In this document: positions 59,101 through 64,000 of the stretch, piece after piece
Layout of the letters: each line of letters begins with the position of its first letter
Position numbering within the stretch: the first letter of the stretch is position 1
Assembly (NCBI RefSeq): GCF_048771995.1
Contig: NC_133026.1
Span: forward strand, 92,088,501 to 92,152,500
Source of the DNA: Taeniopygia guttata
Lineage: Eukaryota > Chordata > Aves > Passeriformes > Estrildidae
DNA length: 64,000 nucleotides
Direction of reading: 5' to 3'
Position numbers and translations under genes: made by a program
The notes under the pieces: generated by a model
Databases searched by the model: none
Seen by the model: the letters and a program-made list of their open reading frames with translations, nothing else
Told to the model about the DNA's origin: nothing

Positions 59101-60525
59101 ACTGTAGTTGCAACAATGAAAAGAAGCCTTGGGGAGCTCTCAAGCAAGAGTGGTAAGGAAACAATTGACAGCTGGAGGCCAAAAGGGAGAGGCAAGCACA
59201 GTGCAGTGTGGTGGGGGTGAAATGTGTCATATACACAGACAACGACCAGAGACAAGTTGAGGTCAGACACCCCCAGCTACACCCGTGCCCGAAGTGCAGA
59301 CTATCCTTGCTCCTCTGACTTCAGTATGCTGTCTTCAGGGGACACATACAGTTCATGAGGTCCTCCTCAAAAGACAAGCAGGTTTTAAAAGCACCGATTT
59401 GTAGATTATGGCATGCTTTGAATACGCTTTTTAAAAAAAGCTTTAGAAAGACATAAAACTTCAAAATTGTTATTTGAAGTGCTTAATCAAGATAAGCCAC
59501 ATTTGGATTTTGATTTCAGCCTGTTTTTCCAGCCTTTCTTCTGTATGTTTTAGCAGTCCTGTGTGCCAGGCTTGCAGCATACTACCGCTGCTGAGAAATC
59601 AGACCTGGATTTCCTAGTTCAGACCACTCCTTTCATGTAGTAAATACAAACCACCAGAGCTGAATTCCTTTTGAAACCTTCACTGGCCAGTCCCCAAAGT
59701 ATACATAGAAACCAGTCTGTCAGCCTTGTCCTCAGGTGGCTGCAGTGTGGCACTGCCATGTCAGGGCCCAGGACTGTGGCTTGACAAGGGCATGGAAAGA
59801 TGAGGTGCAGAGGGAATTGGTGCTGTAAGCACTGCAAGGCTGAACACAATTTCATACACAATGGAGAGCTGCTTTGTGCACATGAGCAGCGTCCAGGGGC
59901 CTCCACAGCTTTGCAGACAGCCCTGGCTTCGATCAGACTGGTTAAATCGTGGGAAGAGCCAGCTGCCATTGACTACAAGTCAGGACTGCTGACAGACCGA
60001 CAGCACTAGAGTCAGCTGAAAGTCAGCACTACTCAAGTCAGTATGAACAGCTTTATAAAGCTTGAAAACTGGTCATGTTTCCATCCTCAGATATATTGAG
60101 CACTTCCACGTCTTTGTGCACAGATATTTCTGCTGGCTCTTGGGTTGAACTTCAGCTTTGCTGATCCCATTGAAAGCCAGCCTTCTTCCAAAGGTGACTC
60201 AAGTACTTTCTCTCCTGTGCAACAAGAGTATAAAAGTGAGCCATAAACTCAGCCCTAGAGCTGACTTCATAAGAAGTGTCATCCACAGCACAAAAAGTGA
60301 GCTTGTTTCTAATGCTCTTCACAGAGTGTAAACTCCTACTTTGCTTGATCAATTGCAGACATTCCATCTGAAGAGGAAAGTGAGATTCTGGACATCAGGC
60401 ATTTTGCATTTTCCAGGAAGTTTATACCAGGAAACTTATACTGTACCTGTACCACTTCCATCCAGTCGTTCTGAGCTCATTGTTGTGTCAAAAGACTCTC
60501 TGGGAGTTGTGTCATTCCCAAGTTT
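49974..60525 (-). CDS. CARMIL1: CARMIL1, C-terminal exons (gene continues beyond right edge)
   Basis: CARMIL1 (also LRRC16A) is a large leading-edge protein that inhibits and removes actin capping protein and binds myosin I (family knowledge). Only its low-complexity C-terminus is here; the PH-like, LRR and CPI regions lie outside. I joined exons 60447-60525, 57424-57657, 54678-54812 and 49974-50110. All junctions are in phase and give about 194 residues. Recognisable vertebrate CARMIL1 text includes SLAGRPTVPQKPRSASR (a proline-rich, SH3-ligand-like segment), SPSGPSSPKVALLPPVLKKV, KQRSLSKDGHQGSKS and the acidic-hydrophobic end DKDFIFI (human ends similarly in FIFV, from memory). SCGN follows downstream in the same orientation, as in mammals. 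An alternative last exon at 52928-53079 is also in phase. Confidence 0.93.
50925..50956. repeat. Perfect 14-bp inverted repeat, 4-base loop
   Basis: TATGGTAACAAGAT (50,925-50,938) and its exact complement ATCTTGTTACCATA (50,943-50,956) flank AACC. It lies in the last CARMIL1 intron and would be transcribed. Confidence 0.9.
52928..53079 (-). CDS. CARMIL1: Probable alternative terminal exon of CARMIL1
   Basis: On the minus strand, acceptor ttttccttgctag is followed by 152 bases that enter in the same phase as the regular last exon. They read E-QTGDCQKRDAALDCAKPSG and onward for 49 further codons to a TAG, ending MAQPTSG. The serine-, glutamate- and proline-containing composition fits the disordered tail, and an ATTAAA signal lies at 52,772-52,777. 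I do not know a named isoform with this tail, so this rests on the splice site, phase and open frame. Confidence 0.5.
54678..54812 (-). CDS. CARMIL1: CARMIL1 coding exon, penultimate
   Basis: 135 bases encoding E-DAPESPSGPSSPKVALLPPV then LKKVPSDKEKDGQSSPSVRS and FSQE, leaving one base. Enters with two bases of a Glu codon. The donor is gtagga and the acceptor ggtactccacag. It is closely similar to human CARMIL1. Confidence 0.95.
54813..57423 (-). other. CARMIL1: CARMIL1 intron
   Basis: 2.6 kb GT-AG intron. At 55,894-56,254 three overlapping frames are open on both strands, but none has splice context or a recognisable product. No repeat body was seen. Confidence 0.75.
57424..57657 (-). CDS. 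CARMIL1: CARMIL1 coding exon (proline-rich)
   Basis: 234 bases, entering with two bases of a Val codon. It encodes PKQQQTLPESRFALNKGDSI, an acidic/Ala-rich SSEKNSKAEPKAEAGAKA stretch and the SH3-ligand-like region KPPLQSTKPSLAGRPTVPQK then PRSASRT, and leaves one base. The acceptor is ctatttatttcag and the donor gtgaga. This is the region that in CARMIL1 proteins carries myosin-I SH3 binding. Confidence 0.95.
57658..60446 (-). other. CARMIL1: CARMIL1 intron
   Basis: 2.8 kb GT-AG intron with no recognisable element. Open frames at 58,606-58,932 (minus) are short and unsupported. Confidence 0.75.
60447..60525 (-). CDS. CARMIL1: CARMIL1 coding exon
   Basis: 79 bases encoding KLGNDTTPRESFDTTMSSER then LDGSGT, phase 0 in and one base left over that joins cleanly to the next exon. 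The acceptor has an excellent tract (gcttttctccctctttcag). Two tandem donors, gtacag-gtacag, could shorten it by six bases without changing phase. Confidence 0.82.
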
Positions 60526-63500
60526 CTGAAAGAGGGAGAAAAGCTCTCAGATTAGTAACACATCTGCAATTAACACAACTCGGTGGTCCTGGTACAAGAA
60601 ACCTTCTTATTTGGAAGCCATGAGGCAGAGAAATCAATGATAGAAAGAAATGGTGCATTCTCTCTCTCTCTGTTTCAGATCTTGGAGAGCTAAGTGGGAA
60701 GGAAACTACCCTGATTTGTACCTAACTGCCAGATGGCTGTCAGAGCTGCAGTGACACACTGCCTCCTATGTGAGAGGTCTCCTAACATAGCTCTGTATCG
60801 AAAAGTTTCTTGTTTGAAAGTAAAACCTTTTTCTGAAGATACAGATTTTGATTATGACTGTTGAATTGATCTTATGCTCTTCTACACAGAAAAAATAACT
60901 TCTTATTTTAGATGAACCTGCAACTACAGAAGTAAACAGTGCTCTCATATTTACAGGATTCCCCTAAAAACCAACAGACCTTATTTACTGAGAAGTTTTT
61001 AAAACTACTCGTCACCAGCACTGCTTGGTGCTCAGTCCCCTCAAAAGAAAGGGAATTTCTGGTTTATGTGCTGATATTTTGCCTCTCTTCTACTGTCAAT
61101 AATAGTTTTTTTAATAGGGTTTTTTATTGTCAATAATAGGTTTTTGTCACATCATAGCTAAGTAAAGTTGACATCTGTGTATTCATCAGGAGAAGTTTAG
61201 ATATGCAGCACTTGTAAAAGAACCAGTCTTCTTTTACTGCCTTACCTGCTACCAAAGCTTAGACAAAAGGACAAATGAGGGGATTCAAAAAAAGCACAAA
61301 GCACACAGAAGTAGGTGCAGGATATACTAAGAGAGAAAGCCTTATAAAGATAAGACTAGGGATAAAAGTGAGTGGTTTTTTTTTTTAAATTATAAGAGTA
61401 GGGATAGACTTCTGCAGCCAGGCAGCTTCAAACTTGATTTTTATTTGCTATTTCAAGACAGTTAGTGTGGCAAATGACTTAAAGCAAATTATTTGTTCTG
61501 ATGAGTTGGTTATATACCCATGCAAAAGTAACACTGATGTGTTCAGGTCACTGCTACTGCTCCAACACCAACTCTGACTGTCCCTCCCATAGCATTCAGA
61601 AATCTCCACCATGTGCCACACAGTGTACAAACATGATCACTGCCCTTTGGGGGTTATGATCTGAAAGACTGCTAAGTATAGCACATAGTTAAGAATGGGA
61701 TAATAGGAAACATAGGAAGGAAGGCAATGATTACAAATAGCAGGAGTACATATCTACTACAGAAAAATTGATGTATTTAGAGTGAAAGCAGTATCTCAAA
61801 TACAAGCATCAAGAAATGATCTCTAAAAATCCATGCTGGCCATGTGCCTTTCCTGTGCATTTCAAGGGAAGACGATTTTGGGGAGAGATGCAGAAGACAG
61901 TGTAGTTGGCCTTGCAGATTTACTGATACCTCCACTTTGCTCATGTAATTTCACAGCTCCTAAAACAAAGCCACTCTTCAATACAACAAAGAGAATGGAG
62001 ATGGTGAGTATTTGCCGTTCCTGCATAAGACCTGGCAGGGTGATGCTATTTCCCAACCTCCCCTCTAAGAACAGGTGAACAATTAAAATGGCACACTGCA
62101 TTAAGGAGGTAGCTATTAGAATAATCATTAAGCTTGCTGTGCTGTAAAACTACCCTGATACAATGAAGTCTCCTGGAAATATGAACTCTAGAAATGCTGT
62201 GACTTGTAGGGCCAGAATATTTAGCTGTGGTGTCCATAGCAATACAAAGTCACTTCCAAAGAAGCCTTAGGGCTTTGTGCCAATGGGCAGAAACTCAGCT
62301 TTTGTTCCCACTTCTTGACTGATATTGATATTTTGGCTAAATTCTCACTGGTTCATCTCCTAAAGTTACAAGCTTTTCTATAAGACTGTCTTGGCTATAT
62401 ATTTTTTTAAGGGAATACTACTCTCCTTTTGCTGGATTTTATTTCTGTGCCTTGGAAAAAACACCTCTTTTTTTGCAAGAATCTTTTCATGGAATGTAAA
62501 TTCTCTTGATCTTTCACTAACTAATTTTCTTATGCAAATACTGAAGAAAGATACATAACACTTAACTACAGTAAATTACTTAGGAGAGCTGCATGACTGT
62601 ATGAAACTAATTTCACTGTAGTTCCTTCCTCCCTCTCTAGTAATGGGACAACTGGGGAAATATGACCATGTACCAAGACAAGCAGAAAAGCCAGTGCTGG
62701 CACCTATTAGTGTAGTACTTAGAAATGCAATTAGGATGTGAGCATGTTTGGCTACCTACTGTACACACATTACAAAGAGCTTATGGTCCCCAGACAACAC
62801 TAAACACTGGCAGCAAAAATTTACCCTGAGAAGTCAGATCAATGCAGGTGAATTCATCATGTAGGTAAATAATACCCAGGCTGTATTTTTAATAGAAATT
62901 TGTGAAGGCTGGGAAACACTGCAGAGCTGGGTGCCACTAAGAGGGAAAAAAACAGGCTATGAATGATGGTTTCCTCGTGGGCCTTGCTCAGGTATTTAAA
63001 AATCCAGTGTGGAACACTAGATGGAGCTAAAAGATCTATTTATGTGTGCCCCGAGGCAACACGATCTCCAAATACTTGACTCTACCATTAGTGCCAATTC
63101 CCACGTTGTATTCTAAGCAAAAGAAAACAAAAATTCATTTACCATCTTTCCATCTACTCTGCACCTGCTCATCACTTTTATCTGTAACAAGACTGTGGTA
63201 GGGTATGAATGAAATAGTAAATTCCTTCTGGCTTTGTTTTCATGTAAAATAGTTCAGAATATAAGCAGCCATCTGTACCTTACAGGAAAATACAATTTTC
63301 TATCATGCTGAAATTCTGATAAATTCGAAAATGTTACAGGACTTGATATCACAACCATCCTGAACAATGTAGCAGTGGGATGCTGTCTTCTGCAGCTCAG
63401 GTGTCAGGATACTGTATGATTTCCACCTTCACGAGTATCATGAATAAAAGTGCAAACCTAAATTATTTGATATTGTGATGGATGAAGTATGTGAAAAATG

Positions 63501-64000
63501 CTTTTGAACGGCAGCTCAAATTTGCCTCCTCTGAGCAACATTAAGGATAGATAACTCAGTACTCTGCTGTGTACAGATTCCTATTTCTGTTCAGCTTTAT
63601 TGTCACTCTTTTATATATGTATATAAAGACATAGTTTTGCATTCCATAAATATAAAATTGTACAAGAATGAGATCAATAATATTATTTTCTTGTAATTTA
63701 AACCTGAAATAAGAGAACTAACCTTTCCAACCAGTAAAAAAGTTAAGTGTGGTAAAAAAACCACCCCAAAACCTTGGAATAGGCAACAAGAACTTTTACT
63801 TCCGAAGGATGAAATTAAAGTTTCCAATTAATGTTATGAAAGCTCACTAATTGAAGAGGACTTTTACTTTTCCCACTTATTAAAAAAAAAAACACATGCT
63901 AATATTCTACTTAAGTCATGTCCTTCCAGATTTGACTTACTGTAGATAGTAAGCATTAAGAACCCAAAGAGCACAAAGCATACACAATTCTGCACTTGTA
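60526..64000 (-). other. CARMIL1: CARMIL1 intronic sequence to window edge
   Basis: 3.5 kb presumed intron. The only exon-like item I could find is a 39-base phase-0 candidate at 63,143-63,181 (see findings). A direct repeat of 'gtcaataatag' plus a T run occurs near 61,096-61,146. No transposon body was recognised. Confidence 0.6.

Noticed and set aside
61244-61255. 12-base microexon candidate upstream of CARMIL1 exon 60525
   Set aside because: The strong tract before it is attractive, but in the required phase 0 it reads a stop codon.
61931-61960. 30-base exon-like segment with AG and GT flanks on the minus strand
   Set aside because: Its phase (1 to 1) does not fit the phase-0 entry of the exon at 60525 and the peptide is unfamiliar.

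Overview
The window is nuclear vertebrate DNA and is almost certainly avian. It has split exons with clean splice sites. Its interspersed repeats are dominated by CR1 LINE fragments with the bird-type 3' tail, plus one solitary endogenous retrovirus LTR of a kind common in songbirds. The two recognisable proteins read as bird versions of secretagogin and CARMIL1. No bacterial-type operon, CRISPR array, tRNA or rRNA was seen.

Layout. Positions 1-985 hold the 3' part of a CR1 element, followed by about 14 kb of gene-poor sequence. From 14.8 to 39.9 kb lies the complete SCGN (secretagogin) gene on the minus strand. It has 11 coding exons that join without a frame conflict into 273 codons plus a stop, and a GC-rich first-exon/promoter island at about 39.6-40.1 kb. 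Its introns carry three CR1 pieces with a recognisable body, one of which has a 17-unit pentanucleotide tail, and one solo LTR. From 40.2 to 49.0 kb is an intergenic spacer. From about 49.1 kb to the right edge lies the 3' end of CARMIL1, also on the minus strand. Four C-terminal coding exons, a 3' UTR and a probable alternative terminal exon are visible; the rest of the gene lies beyond 64 kb. The head-to-tail order CARMIL1 then SCGN is the same as in the human 6p22 region, which supports both identifications.

The two proteins do not work together in a known pathway. SCGN is a six-EF-hand calcium sensor of neuroendocrine cells. CARMIL1 regulates actin capping protein and binds myosin I. Their adjacency is ancestral synteny.

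Points worth a second look are the GC-AG first intron of SCGN, a full set of calcium ligands in its first EF-hand, an in-frame open leader upstream of the SCGN start, a frame-compatible alternative last exon of CARMIL1, three improbably perfect short hairpins (at 6.1, 6.3 and 50.9 kb), and a (GAATA)17 microsatellite that has grown from a CR1 tail. No new multi-gene system was found.
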